Below, in pieces: positions 1-8,547 of a DNA stretch of 64,000 nucleotides. The notes under the pieces were generated by a model, which did not search any database, was not told the origin of the DNA, and saw only the letters and a program-made list of their open reading frames with translations. Origin of the DNA: 34-65-8 sp964516135. GTDB lineage: Bacteria; Pseudomonadota; Alphaproteobacteria; Sphingomonadales; Sphingomonadaceae. Each line of letters starts with the position of its first letter. Within the stretch, counting starts at the first letter, position 1. Location: positions 124,001-188,000 of the forward strand of contig CAZEWN010000002.1 in the NCBI GenBank assembly GCA_964516135.1, given 5' to 3'. A program made the position numbers and the translations under genes.

Positions 1-826
1 AACCGGGCATCAGGATGCTGGCCCATTCGAAAAACATCCGCCGCATCATGCCCGGTTTCCACCACAGGAAGGCGTAGAGCTTGCGCTTGGCCTGCTTGCG
101 CGTGAACCCGTCCTGTTCAAGCAGGCCGATCGCGTCGCGAATCCGATTGCCGAAATACTTTCGGGTGATCAGCACCGCCATCAGGGTCTTGACCTTGTAC
201 CGTCTCCACCGGCTCCAGTCCCGTGTCGCATGGAGCCAGACGTCGTAAGTGATCCCCTTGTGCTCGATTTCCTCCGCGGCATGCCAGCGCCACACGTCGG
301 CTGCGACCGGGTCGGCCCCGGCAAGATAGCGCGGGTCGGTCAGCAGATGCCGGCTGATGATCGCGGCAAAGTGTTCAAGCGCGATGGTGATCGCGAGATT
401 GAATTCTTTTGGCCGTCCTTCGGTCAGCGCCAGCATTACCTGGATGCCCTGGTCGATGCTCTCGACATTGTAACCGTGATCGGAAACCAGCCGATTGAAC
501 GCGACATGTTCGCGCGTGTGGTTGATTTCCTGGGTGGTAAAGGCCTTCAGTTCCGCCGCCAGCTTGGGTGGCAGATCGTCGCGAAACATCCGCATTGTGT
601 CGATGAAGAACGCCTCGCCGCGCGGCAGGCTGGCCGATACCGAGTTATACCACGCAGTCGCCACCGGGTCGTTCGAGTGCCACCAGCGGGGCACCAGATG
701 ATCGCGGTCGAACCGTTGGTCACGCACGATCAGCGCGTGCTCTTCCGGGGTCGCGCTGCGACCGGGGATAGCCGGGTTGTCGAGCGCGCGCGCGCGTTCT
801 AGGTCGATCGATGTCTGGTCGTTCAT
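1..826 (-). CDS. Metal-dependent hydrolase, ferritin-like fold (PF10118 type), partial
   Basis: The reading frame starts at the ATG at 826 and runs off the left edge, so the C-terminus is missing; about 275 codons are visible. Conserved Glu/His pairs typical of the predicted metal-dependent hydrolase family PF10118 are visible: TQEINHTREH near residue 100, ALEHFAAI near 155 and HAAEEIEHKG near 190. These would form a diiron or other metal site in a helical bundle. The family has no firmly established substrate. The gene is divergent from a TetR regulator with only 28 bp between the start codons, so the regulator probably controls it. The N-terminus shows no signal peptide, so it is probably cytosolic. 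Family assignment is by motif recognition only. Confidence 0.75.
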   Translation of the reverse strand, partial: MNDQTSIDLERARALDNPAIPGRSATPEEHALIVRDQRFDRDHLVPRWWHSNDPVATAWYNSVSASLPRGEAFFIDTMRMFRDDLPPKLAAELKAFTTQEINHTREHVAFNRLVSDHGYNVESIDQGIQVMLALTEGRPKEFNLAITIALEHFAAIISRHLLTDPRYLAGADPVAADVWRWHAAEEIEHKGITYDVWLHATRDWSRWRRYKVKTLMAVLITRKYFGNRIRDAIGLLEQDGFTRKQAKRKLYAFLWWKPGMMRRMFFEWASILMPG

Positions 827-854
827 GTTAACATTTTATTAGGCATACGAATCG

Positions 855-1454
855 ATGGCAAGTCGCAAGCGTCTGTCACCCGAAGAGTCGCGAACGGCGG
901 CACTGGCGGCTGCGCGCGCCTTGTTGATTGAATCGGGTCCTCAATCGGTGACGCTCAAGGCGGTCGCGGCGCGCATCGGTCGCACCCATGCCAACCTGCT
1001 CCACCATTTTGGCTCCGCCAGCGGATTGCAGCGCGACCTTGCCAAGCACCTGGCCGAAACCGTGTGCGAGACGATCAAGCATGCCGTCCAGGCGAGCCGG
1101 GCCGGGCTCGGTTCGCCGCGCGAGGTCGTCGATCTGGCCTTTGACGCTTTCGACAAGGAAGGCGCCGGCGCCCTGGCGAGCTGGATGATCCTAACCGGCA
1201 ACGAGGACGCGCTGACACCGATCGTCGAGACGATCCACGCGTTGGTCGACGAGATCGCGCCCGAGGAGGCCGCCAGCCACGTCGATGTGTTGCGTGTGCA
1301 CGAGGACACGCTCGCGCTGGTGCTGATGGCGATGGGCGACGCGCTGATCGGCGCCGCGCTGGCGCGCTCGCTAGGCCTGCCGGAAACCGCCGCGCGCGAC
1401 CGGGCGCAGCGCATGCTGGAAAACTCGATCGAACTGTTCAATCAGGCCGGGTGA
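855..1454 (+). CDS. TetR/AcrR family transcriptional regulator
   Basis: A 199-residue protein of normal TetR length. The N-terminal DNA-binding domain covers residues 8-55, with the helix-turn-helix around TLKAVAARIGRTHANLLHHF (about 33-52). The C-terminal 140 residues are helical and form the presumed ligand-binding and dimerisation domain, which gives no clue to the ligand. It is divergent from the metal-dependent hydrolase gene across a 28-bp AT-rich gap containing GTTAAC, so autoregulation and control of that neighbour are the likely roles. The 3' end overlaps the convergent ygfZ gene by 17 bp. Confidence 0.85.
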   Translation: MASRKRLSPEESRTAALAAARALLIESGPQSVTLKAVAARIGRTHANLLHHFGSASGLQRDLAKHLAETVCETIKHAVQASRAGLGSPREVVDLAFDAFDKEGAGALASWMILTGNEDALTPIVETIHALVDEIAPEEAASHVDVLRVHEDTLALVLMAMGDALIGAALARSLGLPETAARDRAQRMLENSIELFNQAG

Positions 1455-2169
1455 GGCTCCCCTTCATCCATTCCGGCGCGCGCGTATCGTCGATATCCCC
1501 GATCGGCAGGTGATCGACCGCGAGGCCGAGCGCGGCGTAAGCGGCCTTGCGCCGCTTTTCGCTGGAGCGCTCGAGCGGGACGACCACCAGACGCCGGTTC
1601 ACCTTCTGCCGCCAGTTCATGCGCGCGGTGTTCTCCTGCCCAACGTAGCAGCCCTTGGAGAAACTGACGCCGTTGAGTTCGACCGCATTGGCTTCCAGCC
1701 AGAGCACGTCGCTCATCTCATCGCGACCTTCGGGCACGCCGAGCGAGAGCCGGTGCGCGAGCCATGCGGCATCGGCCGCGCCGCCGCCATCACCGGCCCC
1801 CAGCCATCGCCGGCCGAGCACGGCCAGGCGCGGGTCAGGTTCGCCACGCTCACCCCCTCGGCTCCAATGCACGACCAGCCCCGGATCGACCGCAATCGCG
1901 ATCTCGCGACGGAGGCGATAGAGCGACAACCGTTTGGCCAATCCATCGGAATCGACAACGTCGCAATCCAGCAGAAAATCCTCGCCATCGCGCCAGACGA
2001 GGAAATCGTACATGTGCTTGCCTTGCGCGCTCAGCAGCGCTGCATAGCAGGGGAGTGGGCCTGTCACGTCGTTGGTCACCAGGCCCTGCAGGAACCCGGC
2101 CACATCCTCCCCCGACTCGGTCGGGGAAAGGCGGATGACGGCACGACTGGCGAGGTGGGTTGCGGTCAT
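1438..2169 (-). CDS. ygfZ: Folate-binding protein YgfZ (tRNA-modifying / Fe-S maintenance)
   Basis: A 243-residue YgfZ/GcvT-like protein. The family is needed for the activity of some iron-sulfur enzymes and is linked to folate. The signature KGCYVGQE (about residues 186-193), with the conserved cysteine, is present, and the N-terminus has the aminomethyltransferase-like QGLVTNDVTG. It is shorter than the E. coli protein (326 residues), as is common in Alphaproteobacteria. The start is the ATG at 2169 (MTATHLASR). The frame stays open far upstream, but that extension is antisense to pyrC and has no homologous look. The start codons of ygfZ and the divergent pyrC are 39 bp apart. Confidence 0.88.
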   Translation of the reverse strand: MTATHLASRAVIRLSPTESGEDVAGFLQGLVTNDVTGPLPCYAALLSAQGKHMYDFLVWRDGEDFLLDCDVVDSDGLAKRLSLYRLRREIAIAVDPGLVVHWSRGGERGEPDPRLAVLGRRWLGAGDGGGAADAAWLAHRLSLGVPEGRDEMSDVLWLEANAVELNGVSFSKGCYVGQENTARMNWRQKVNRRLVVVPLERSSEKRRKAAYAALGLAVDHLPIGDIDDTRAPEWMKGSLTRPD

Positions 2170-2208
2170 TGGTGACAGATAGGCCAACGCCCGACTAAGG
2201 GAAGCCCC

Positions 2209-3243
2209 ATGCAGACGCTGACGATCCGCCGCCCTGACGATTGGCACCTTCATTTGCGCGATGGCGCGGTGCTGAAGGGCGTACTGCCCTATACCGCGCG
2301 CCAGTTCGCCCGCGCGATCGTGATGCCCAACCTCTCGCCGCCGGTGACGACGACGCAGGCGGGACGTGCCTATCGAGAGCGGATTTTGGCCGCCGTGCCT
2401 GCGGGCATGGACTTCACTCCGTTGATGACGGCCTACCTGACCGATGCGAGCGATGCTGATGATCTGGCGCGCGGGTTTGCCGAGGGCGTGTTCACTGCCG
2501 CCAAGCTCTACCCCGCCAACGCCACGACCAATTCCGCCCATGGTGTCACGGATGTCGCAAACATCATGGGGGTCCTCGCGCGGATGGCCGAGATCGGCAT
2601 GCCGCTGTGCGTCCATGGCGAGGTGACGGATCACCACATTGACGTGTTCGATCGGGAAGCGGTTTTCATCGAGCGTACGCTTGCCCCGATCGTCGCGCGC
2701 CTGCCCGAACTCAAGGTCGTATTCGAACATATCACTACTGCCGAAGCAGTGGCGTTTGTCGATGCGGCGGGGCCGAACGTGGGCGCGACGATCACGCCGC
2801 AGCACCTCCACATCAATCGCAACGCGATGCTGGTCGGCGGAATTCGTCCGCATGCCTATTGCCTGCCAGTGGCCAAGCGCGAAAAGCATCGCCTGGCGCT
2901 CCGCAAGGCGGCAACCTCGGGTTCGGCGAAGTATTTTCTCGGCACCGACAGTGCCCCGCACGCGCGCCATGCCAAGGAGAGCGCCTGCGGTTGCGCGGGG
3001 ATCTTCAACGCGCCTCATGCCCTCGAGAGCTATCTTGCGGTGTTCGAAGCCGAGGGCGCGTTGGACCGGTTCGAGGCATTCGCGAGCGAGAATGGCCCTC
3101 GTTTCTACGGGCTGCCGCTTAACGAAGGTACAGTGACACTGGAACGGGCCGTCAACCACGTGCCCGGCACCATCAACGCGAACGGCACCGAGATTGTGCC
3201 GTTCCATGCGGAGGAAATGCTAAACTGGCGCCTGGTCAGCTGA
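2209..3243 (+). CDS. pyrC: Dihydroorotase
   Basis: A 344-residue protein of the E. coli-type homodimeric dihydroorotase class, which cyclises carbamoyl aspartate to dihydroorotate in pyrimidine synthesis. Zinc-site residues are visible: DDWHLHLRDG at the N-terminus (HxH), the carboxylated lysine in AAKLYPANATTNS (about residue 98), histidines in CVHGEVTD and FEHITT, and the catalytic Asp in GTDSAPHA. A GGGAAG ribosome-binding site lies 4 nt before the ATG. It stands alone, and its last 24 bp overlap the convergent rarD. Confidence 0.95.
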   Translation: MQTLTIRRPDDWHLHLRDGAVLKGVLPYTARQFARAIVMPNLSPPVTTTQAGRAYRERILAAVPAGMDFTPLMTAYLTDASDADDLARGFAEGVFTAAKLYPANATTNSAHGVTDVANIMGVLARMAEIGMPLCVHGEVTDHHIDVFDREAVFIERTLAPIVARLPELKVVFEHITTAEAVAFVDAAGPNVGATITPQHLHINRNAMLVGGIRPHAYCLPVAKREKHRLALRKAATSGSAKYFLGTDSAPHARHAKESACGCAGIFNAPHALESYLAVFEAEGALDRFEAFASENGPRFYGLPLNEGTVTLERAVNHVPGTINANGTEIVPFHAEEMLNWRLVS

Positions 3244-4128
3244 GCGCCGAAGCAGCAGATCCCACATGAACACGGCCGATGCGATCCAGATCAGGATGAA
3301 GCTCGCCAGTTGCACCGGGTCGAGCGGTTGTTCGAACACCGTCAGTCCGACAATGAACACGATGGTCGGTGCGATGAATTGGAAGAAGCCCAGCGTGGAA
3401 TAGTCCATCCGCCGCGCCGCGACTGCGAACAGCAGCAGCGGCGCCGCGGTTACCACGCCGCCGAGGATTATCGCCAGGCTGAGGCCCAGTTCCTGTCCGA
3501 AGGCCGGGCCCGCCGGCATTCGCGCGTGAAACAGCACGATCGCCACTGCGGGCAACAACAGGAGCACGCTTTCGATCGTCAACCCGGGCAACGCGCCCAC
3601 CGCGACCCGCTTGCGAAGCAGGCCATAGGTTGCGAACGTCAGCGCGAGCGCGAGACTGATCCACAGCGTCGTAATCGCCCCACCCGCGAGCAGGATCGCG
3701 ACGCCTGTCGCGGCCAGTGCCACCGCGCTCCATTGCCGCCGATTGAGTTTTTCGCGAAGCAGCAGGGTGCCAAGCAGCACGTTGAACAGCGGATTGATGT
3801 AATAGCCCAGGCTGGCCGCGAGCACCTCACCCTGCTGGACCGCCCAGACGTAGACCAGCCAGTTCGTTGCGATTAACGCCGCGCTGCCGGTCAAGACCAC
3901 GATACTGCGCCAATCGCCAAGCGCGGCGCGGACGTTCGGCCATTGTCGACGGAATGCCACGATAAGTAGGCAAAGCGGCAAGGTCCAAACAACGCGCCAG
4001 CCCACGAATTCCAGTGGCGGCACCTCGCTGACGAGCAGCAGATAAAGCGGCAGGAAGCCCCAGATTAGATAGGCGCCGATCGCGTGGGCGACGCCCGAGC
4101 GGACGTTCTCGGACGGAGGCTGGGCCAT
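3220..4128 (-). CDS. rarD: EamA-family transporter, RarD type
   Basis: A 302-residue inner-membrane protein with about ten hydrophobic helices, in the two-EamA-repeat layout of the drug/metabolite transporter superfamily. The segment AIGAYLIWGFLPLYLLLV near the N-terminus is typical of the RarD subfamily. RarD proteins are annotated as chloramphenicol-sensitive or permease proteins, and the substrate is unknown. Conserved internal charged and asparagine positions such as SLGYYINPLFNVLLG match the subfamily. The gene converges on pyrC with a 24-bp overlap. A 194-bp gap separates its start from the next, divergent gene. Confidence 0.85.
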   Translation of the reverse strand: MAQPPSENVRSGVAHAIGAYLIWGFLPLYLLLVSEVPPLEFVGWRVVWTLPLCLLIVAFRRQWPNVRAALGDWRSIVVLTGSAALIATNWLVYVWAVQQGEVLAASLGYYINPLFNVLLGTLLLREKLNRRQWSAVALAATGVAILLAGGAITTLWISLALALTFATYGLLRKRVAVGALPGLTIESVLLLLPAVAIVLFHARMPAGPAFGQELGLSLAIILGGVVTAAPLLLFAVAARRMDYSTLGFFQFIAPTIVFIVGLTVFEQPLDPVQLASFILIWIASAVFMWDLLLRRSADQAPV

Positions 4129-4322
4129 GACGCGGGCACGTATGCCGCCAGGAGCATGGCGACAAGTGGCAATTCACCGGTCGATTTGGCTCGCTTCGTC
4201 GCAAAATCGAATTCTGCACGCCGCGTTGCATCCTGTTCAGGAAAGGGCGCGTAACTATGAACGTGTTCGGACGGCACGACCAAGAGGCCCACCGCCCGAT
4301 GGATAGAGAAAGGACGCTGAAC

Positions 4323-4763
4323 ATGACCTGGAACCTCAAGACCGCCGCGATCGCTCTCGCCGCCCCAAGCCTCATGCTCGCCGCCCCGGCCGCGGCTTTC
4401 GAGACCGCGCCAGTGGCTGCCGCACCCGCCTACGCGACGGCTTATGGTGATGTGAACGCCAATCAGTGGCGCGACCGTTACGATCGTCGCTATGACCGCC
4501 GCCATCATGGCCGCGGCTATGATCGTGGTTATTACGATGAGCCTGTCTATCGCGACACCCGCGTGTGGCGCGGCGACGATGGCCGCTATTACTGCCGCAA
4601 GAAGAACGGAACGACCGGCCTCATCATCGGCGGTGCCGCTGGTGCCCTGCTGGGTCGCGAGATCGCTGGTCGCGGTGACCGTACTCTTGGCGCAATCCTG
4701 GGCGCGGCGGGCGGTGCCCTGCTGGGCCGCGAGATCGACCGCGGCGGATCGCGCTGCCGCTAA
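4323..4763 (+). CDS. Glycine-zipper 2TM domain envelope protein
   Basis: A small secreted or envelope protein of 146 residues. A signal peptide (LKTAAIALAAPSLMLAAPAAAF) is followed by a Tyr/Arg/Asp-rich linker (about 45-85). The C-terminus carries a glycine-zipper (Rickettsia 17 kDa antigen-like, PF05433) region with the repeated pattern GGAAGALLGREI / GAAGGALLGREI. The ATG at 4323 is preferred because AAAGGA lies about 10 nt upstream; an in-frame ATG at 4257 would add an unlikely hydrophilic leader before the signal sequence. The function is unknown. Such proteins sit in or near the outer membrane. Two hairpins follow the stop codon. Confidence 0.8.
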   Translation: MTWNLKTAAIALAAPSLMLAAPAAAFETAPVAAAPAYATAYGDVNANQWRDRYDRRYDRRHHGRGYDRGYYDEPVYRDTRVWRGDDGRYYCRKKNGTTGLIIGGAAGALLGREIAGRGDRTLGAILGAAGGALLGREIDRGGSRCR

Positions 4764-4774
4764 CCTCCAGCCTT

Positions 4775-4811
4775 CGGCCCGCACCCACCTGCGGGCCGTA
4801 GCGCGGCTTTT
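4775..4811 (+). terminator. Hairpin with short T-run after the glycine-zipper gene
   Basis: An 8-bp perfect stem (CGGCCCGC at 4775-4782 and its complement at 4791-4798) with an 8-nt loop, followed nine bases later by TTTT. It lies 12 bp after the stop codon, so it is a plausible intrinsic terminator. The T-run is short and displaced. Confidence 0.4.
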
Positions 4812-4824
4812 CACCGAGGCCGCG

Positions 4825-4860
4825 GAAGGCGCCTCGCCTCCACGGTGGCGAGGCGCCTTC
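4825..4860. terminator. 14-bp perfect inverted repeat, terminator-like
   Basis: Arms at 4825-4838 and 4847-4860 are perfectly complementary (GAAGGCGCCTCGCC) around an 8-nt loop. It lies between the glycine-zipper gene and the next lipoprotein gene. There is no U-tract, so it may be a terminator back-up or an mRNA-stabilising stem. Confidence 0.45.
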
Positions 4861-4909
4861 GACCATGCGCGAAGCCGGTGTTAACCACGCATGTGCTAGT
4901 GCCCCCGCC

Positions 4910-5608
4910 ATGTTACAGCGTTACGTGCCTGCTCTTGCTTGCCTTGCCCTGCTCGCCTGCGCGCAGGAAGGGGTCGATACCGATCCGCCCGAACGTGACC
5001 CCGCCGTCGCGCGGGCGCTGGCGGACCAGTTGATGGTCGATCCCGACCTGGTCGGCCAGAATGAAGCTCCGGCAGCGCTTACCGCCGACACCAACTTTTC
5101 GATACCGCTCGAGATTGCCACGCCAGAAGCGGTTCGCGACGCGCAGCGCGAGGCCGAGGAACTGGTCGGCAGGGCAGGGGCCGAATTGCCGCGCCCCGAA
5201 CCGTTATCGCGGGGATCGCCATCCCCGCTCGCGCGCCTGTCCGACCAAGCCGCGCGAATGCCCGACGCCGCGGAGTGCCTGGGGCTCGCGACTCAGTCCG
5301 CAGTTTGGGCGGCCCGGCTACCCGCAGCGATGCCGGTCTATCCGCGCGGCGCGACACAGCAGGCGCTTGGCAGCGATGCGCCCCGGTGCGGCCTGCGGGT
5401 CGTGCGTTTCACCAGTCCAGTCCCTGTCAAGGACATCACGCGGTTCTATTTCGCCAAGGCGCGGGCGGCTGGACTGGCCCCCCGCTATAGCGCAGCAGGT
5501 GACGAGCACCGGATCGAAGGGAGACGGGGCACGATGCGTTTCTCGATGCATCTTCGCCCGCATCTTTCGGGCTCGAACGAAGTGGATCTGGTGGTGGTGA
5601 CCGGTTAG
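4910..5608 (+). CDS. Putative lipoprotein of unknown function
   Basis: A 232-residue protein with a lipoprotein signal: the N-terminus MLQRYVPALACLALLACAQ has the lipobox LLAC with Cys at residue 17. The ATG at 4910 is chosen because it gives a clean signal; an in-frame start 15 codons upstream would bury it. Residues 20-100 are acidic and low in complexity. The C-terminal half (about 120-230) contains two cysteines and a compact alpha/beta-looking segment (CGLRVVRFTSPVPVKDITRFYFAKA) resembling small periplasmic ligand-binding or PASTA-like folds, but I cannot assign a family. It ends 10 bp before the stop codon of convergent astD. Confidence 0.7.
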   Translation: MLQRYVPALACLALLACAQEGVDTDPPERDPAVARALADQLMVDPDLVGQNEAPAALTADTNFSIPLEIATPEAVRDAQREAEELVGRAGAELPRPEPLSRGSPSPLARLSDQAARMPDAAECLGLATQSAVWAARLPAAMPVYPRGATQQALGSDAPRCGLRVVRFTSPVPVKDITRFYFAKARAAGLAPRYSAAGDEHRIEGRRGTMRFSMHLRPHLSGSNEVDLVVVTG

Positions 5609-5618
5609 CGTCCCTGAC

Positions 5619-7034
5619 CTAGCTGTCGCGCAGGCCCACGCCGATGCTGGCGCGCGGCTGATCCATCTCGGTGCTCGCGACCGGATAGGCGCAATAGTCG
5701 GCTGCGTAATAGGCCGAGGCGCGATGATTGCCCGACAGCCCGACCCCCCCAAACGGAGCCTTCGACGAGGCGCCATTGGTTGGCCGGTTCCAGTTGATCA
5801 CGCCCGCGCGGACGTTGGCCCAGAAACGATTATAATCTTGCGGGCTTCCGCCGAGTAAGGATGCCGAAAGACCGAACCGGGTCCGATTCGCCTCGGCAAT
5901 GCCCGCGTCGAGGTCGGGCACGCGGATGACCTGCAAGAGTGGTCCAAACAATTCGACGTCCGGCCGTTCCGTGATTGCGGTGACGTCAATGATCGCGGGC
6001 GAGAGGAATGGCAGGCTGTCATCCGGGCGGGTCATGTGCCGGATCGCCTTGCCGCCGTGCGACAGCAGGTAAAGAAAACTCTCGACCATTTGGTCGGCCG
6101 CATCGTTATCGATCACTGGCCCCATGAAGGGGGCGGGATCGGCAAACGGTTCGCCGTAGATGATCCGCCCGGCCAACGCCTTCACTTCGGCCATCAGCGT
6201 GTCGTACATTGAATCGACGACGATCAGGCGGCGCGCGGCGGTGCAGCGTTGGCCCGCACTCGTGAATGCCGATTGGATTATCAGCACCGCGGCATCGGAA
6301 ACCTTTGGCGTGTCAGTCACCACAATGGGGTTGTTCCCACCCATCTCCAGCGCGACGATTTTGCCTGGATTTGTCGCGAGCTTGCGGTTTATCGCGATCC
6401 CGACTCGCGCTGATCCTGTGAACAGCACACCGTCGACACCCGGATGCGCGACTAGGTCCTGCCCCTCTTGCGGTCCGCCGATCAGCAGCTGGACCACGGC
6501 CGCGGAAATACCAGCCCGGTGAAAGCAGCCGAGCAGCATTTCCGCAGTGGCGGGGGTTTTTTCGCTTGGCTTGAAGATGACAACGTTGCCCGCGATCAAC
6601 GCTGGAACGATGTGCCCGTTGGGCAGATGCGCGGGGAAGTTGTAAGGGCCGAGCACCGCCATGACGCCATGTGGCTTGTGCCGCACCGCCGCCGTGCCCT
6701 GAAGCGCGCTGTCGAGCTTCTTCTGCCCAGTCCGCTCGGCATAGGCAGTGACCGAAATATCCACCTTGGCCACCACCGATTCGACTTCGGTGCGCGCTTC
6801 CCACAACGGCTTGCCGGTCTCGCGCGAGATTGTCTCGGCCAGACGCTCGGCGTCCTTGCGGACTTCGTTGGCGAAGCGGCGGACCAGCTCGATGCGCGTT
6901 GCCAGGGGCTGCGCGGCCCAGGCGGGCCAGGCGCGACGCGCGCGGTCGACCGTTTCGGCAACGTCGCCGATCTGGCCGCGCCACAGTTCCCTGCCGGTAG
7001 CTGGCTCGAAAGAGATGATGTCAGATTGCGACAC
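5619..7034 (-). CDS. astD: N-succinylglutamate 5-semialdehyde dehydrogenase
   Basis: An aldehyde dehydrogenase superfamily enzyme. AstD oxidises N-succinylglutamate semialdehyde to succinylglutamate in the arginine succinyltransferase (AST) pathway. The catalytic Cys lies in SAGQRCTAARR, the general-base Glu in ALEMGGNNP, and the cofactor region in GVMAVLGPYNFPAHLPNG. The start is taken as GTG at 7034 because AAGGGA lies 7 nt upstream and this places it 10 bp after the selO stop codon. An ATG at 7070 (12 codons longer) would overlap selO. No astA, astB or astE is visible nearby, so the rest of the pathway lies elsewhere or the enzyme has a broader role. Confidence 0.85.
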   Translation of the reverse strand: MSQSDIISFEPATGRELWRGQIGDVAETVDRARRAWPAWAAQPLATRIELVRRFANEVRKDAERLAETISRETGKPLWEARTEVESVVAKVDISVTAYAERTGQKKLDSALQGTAAVRHKPHGVMAVLGPYNFPAHLPNGHIVPALIAGNVVIFKPSEKTPATAEMLLGCFHRAGISAAVVQLLIGGPQEGQDLVAHPGVDGVLFTGSARVGIAINRKLATNPGKIVALEMGGNNPIVVTDTPKVSDAAVLIIQSAFTSAGQRCTAARRLIVVDSMYDTLMAEVKALAGRIIYGEPFADPAPFMGPVIDNDAADQMVESFLYLLSHGGKAIRHMTRPDDSLPFLSPAIIDVTAITERPDVELFGPLLQVIRVPDLDAGIAEANRTRFGLSASLLGGSPQDYNRFWANVRAGVINWNRPTNGASSKAPFGGVGLSGNHRASAYYAADYCAYPVASTEMDQPRASIGVGLRDS

Positions 7035-7044
7035 TGCCAGTCCC

Positions 7045-8547
7045 TTAGGTGGCTGACCGGTGGCTGGCAACGCCCGTCACGACATGTCCGGCCGGGACGG
7101 GCGCCGGACCATGCGCCGCGCCCGCGCGCCGCATCGCGGCGATCTTGTTCGCGAGCGGTGTCCAGTCATCGTTCTGGTCGATTGCCGCCCAGATTTCCTC
7201 CACCTCGTCGATCAGCAGCGATTGCGGGGCGTCGTCGTGCCAATAGTTGTGATCACCGCCAAATCCCTGGTAGCCGGCCAGTGCCTCAGCAAATTGACCT
7301 TGCGCCCAGCGCCCCCCGCGATGGCGGTGGAAAAACCGATCCGGTCCAGTGCCCCCTTCGCGCATCTCGGCTTCGCTCGCGGCGACCACGCGGGCGTCGT
7401 TCTCGGCGCCTTGCGATATCACGCCCAGCCGCCAGCACCACCGGCGCGCGATCGCCGCCATGTAGAGTTCGCCGAACCGATCGAGCGCAGCGATCAGCGG
7501 GGCGCTGTCGGCCAACAGGCGCAACGCCACGGCTAATTGCGCGCAATTCCAGTGAAGCGCCTCGGGCTGACGGCCAAAGGCATATAGTCCCGCGTGGTCG
7601 AAATAGGCAGCGGTAAACCCCTGGTCCCATGCTGGCAGCCAGCGCCACGGACCGTAGTCGAAGCTTTCGCCAGAGATATTCATGTTGTCGGTATTGAGTA
7701 CGCCATGCACGAACCCGGCAACCATCCAGCTCGCGGCAAGATCGGCCAGCCGCTCCACGACCTGATGAAGCAGGATCACTGCCGGTTCGCCGCTCCCAGG
7801 TGCGTCGTCTGGTGGCAGCGGGCCGGGGAATTGCGCGAGGCAATAGGCGACCAGTTCCTCCATGTGTGCGCGCTCTTCCAACGCCAGCAAGCGCTGGAAG
7901 GTGCCGATGCGAACATGCCCGTGGCTGAGCCGCGTCAGCACGGCAGAGCGAGTCGGCGACGGCTCGTCGCCCCGTTGCAGTGCCTCGCCCGTTTCGATGA
8001 CCGAAAATGTCTTGGACGTGTTGACGCCAAGCGCCTCCAACCACTCGGTCGCGAGGATCTCGCGGACGGCGCCCTTCAGCGTCAACCGCCCGTCGCCGTC
8101 TCGGCTCCACGGAGTTCGGCCCGACCCCTTGGTGCCCAGATCGAGGAGGCGCCCGTCGCCATCGCGCATTTGGGCGTAAAGGAACCCGCGCCCATCGCCC
8201 AGGTCGGGATTATAGACCCGGAACTGATGTCCGTGATAACGCAGCGCAAGTGGCCGCGGCAGGTTATCCCGCAGTGGATGGAAGCGTCCGAACCGATTCG
8301 CCCATTCCGCATCGTTGAGCCGGGCAAGCCCGATCGCGGCCGCCCAGCGGTCGTTGCGGAAGCGGATGATGTGCTCGGGAAAGCTCGCCGGTTCGACCGC
8401 GTCGGCAAGCCAGTCGGCCAGCGGAAGGATGGCCGGATCGGCGCGATAGGCGGCGGCTTGCGGTTCGGGGCGCATCGGGCGATAGTGGGGTTCCCGATAC
8501 GTGCTGGCAAGGCGCGGCCCTGAATGATCGAGATAGCTACCGCGCAT
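7045..8547 (-). CDS. selO: SelO/YdiU family protein AMPylase
   Basis: A pseudokinase-fold protein. SelO transfers AMP to Ser/Thr/Tyr residues of proteins in redox stress. Family motifs are clear: RYHGHQF, DLGTKGSGRTPWSR, GDGRLTLKGAVREILATE, GFVHGVLNTDNMNI with the metal-binding Asn/Asp, and SFDYGPW (the DFG equivalent). There is no C-terminal Cys or Sec motif. The first ATG (8547) overlaps the divergent hydrolase start in a single CATG. An internal ATG at 8475 gives 476 residues, close to E. coli SelO (478), and may be the true start. It is followed by astD 10 bp downstream, a probable operon. Confidence 0.9.
   Translation of the reverse strand: MRGSYLDHSGPRLASTYREPHYRPMRPEPQAAAYRADPAILPLADWLADAVEPASFPEHIIRFRNDRWAAAIGLARLNDAEWANRFGRFHPLRDNLPRPLALRYHGHQFRVYNPDLGDGRGFLYAQMRDGDGRLLDLGTKGSGRTPWSRDGDGRLTLKGAVREILATEWLEALGVNTSKTFSVIETGEALQRGDEPSPTRSAVLTRLSHGHVRIGTFQRLLALEERAHMEELVAYCLAQFPGPLPPDDAPGSGEPAVILLHQVVERLADLAASWMVAGFVHGVLNTDNMNISGESFDYGPWRWLPAWDQGFTAAYFDHAGLYAFGRQPEALHWNCAQLAVALRLLADSAPLIAALDRFGELYMAAIARRWCWRLGVISQGAENDARVVAASEAEMREGGTGPDRFFHRHRGGRWAQGQFAEALAGYQGFGGDHNYWHDDAPQSLLIDEVEEIWAAIDQNDDWTPLANKIAAMRRAGAAHGPAPVPAGHVVTGVASHRSAT

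Noticed and set aside
2170..3207. Upstream extension of the ygfZ frame to 589 codons
   Set aside because: The extra 346 codons are antisense to pyrC, His/Arg-rich, and lack any family resemblance. ygfZ begins normally at 2169.
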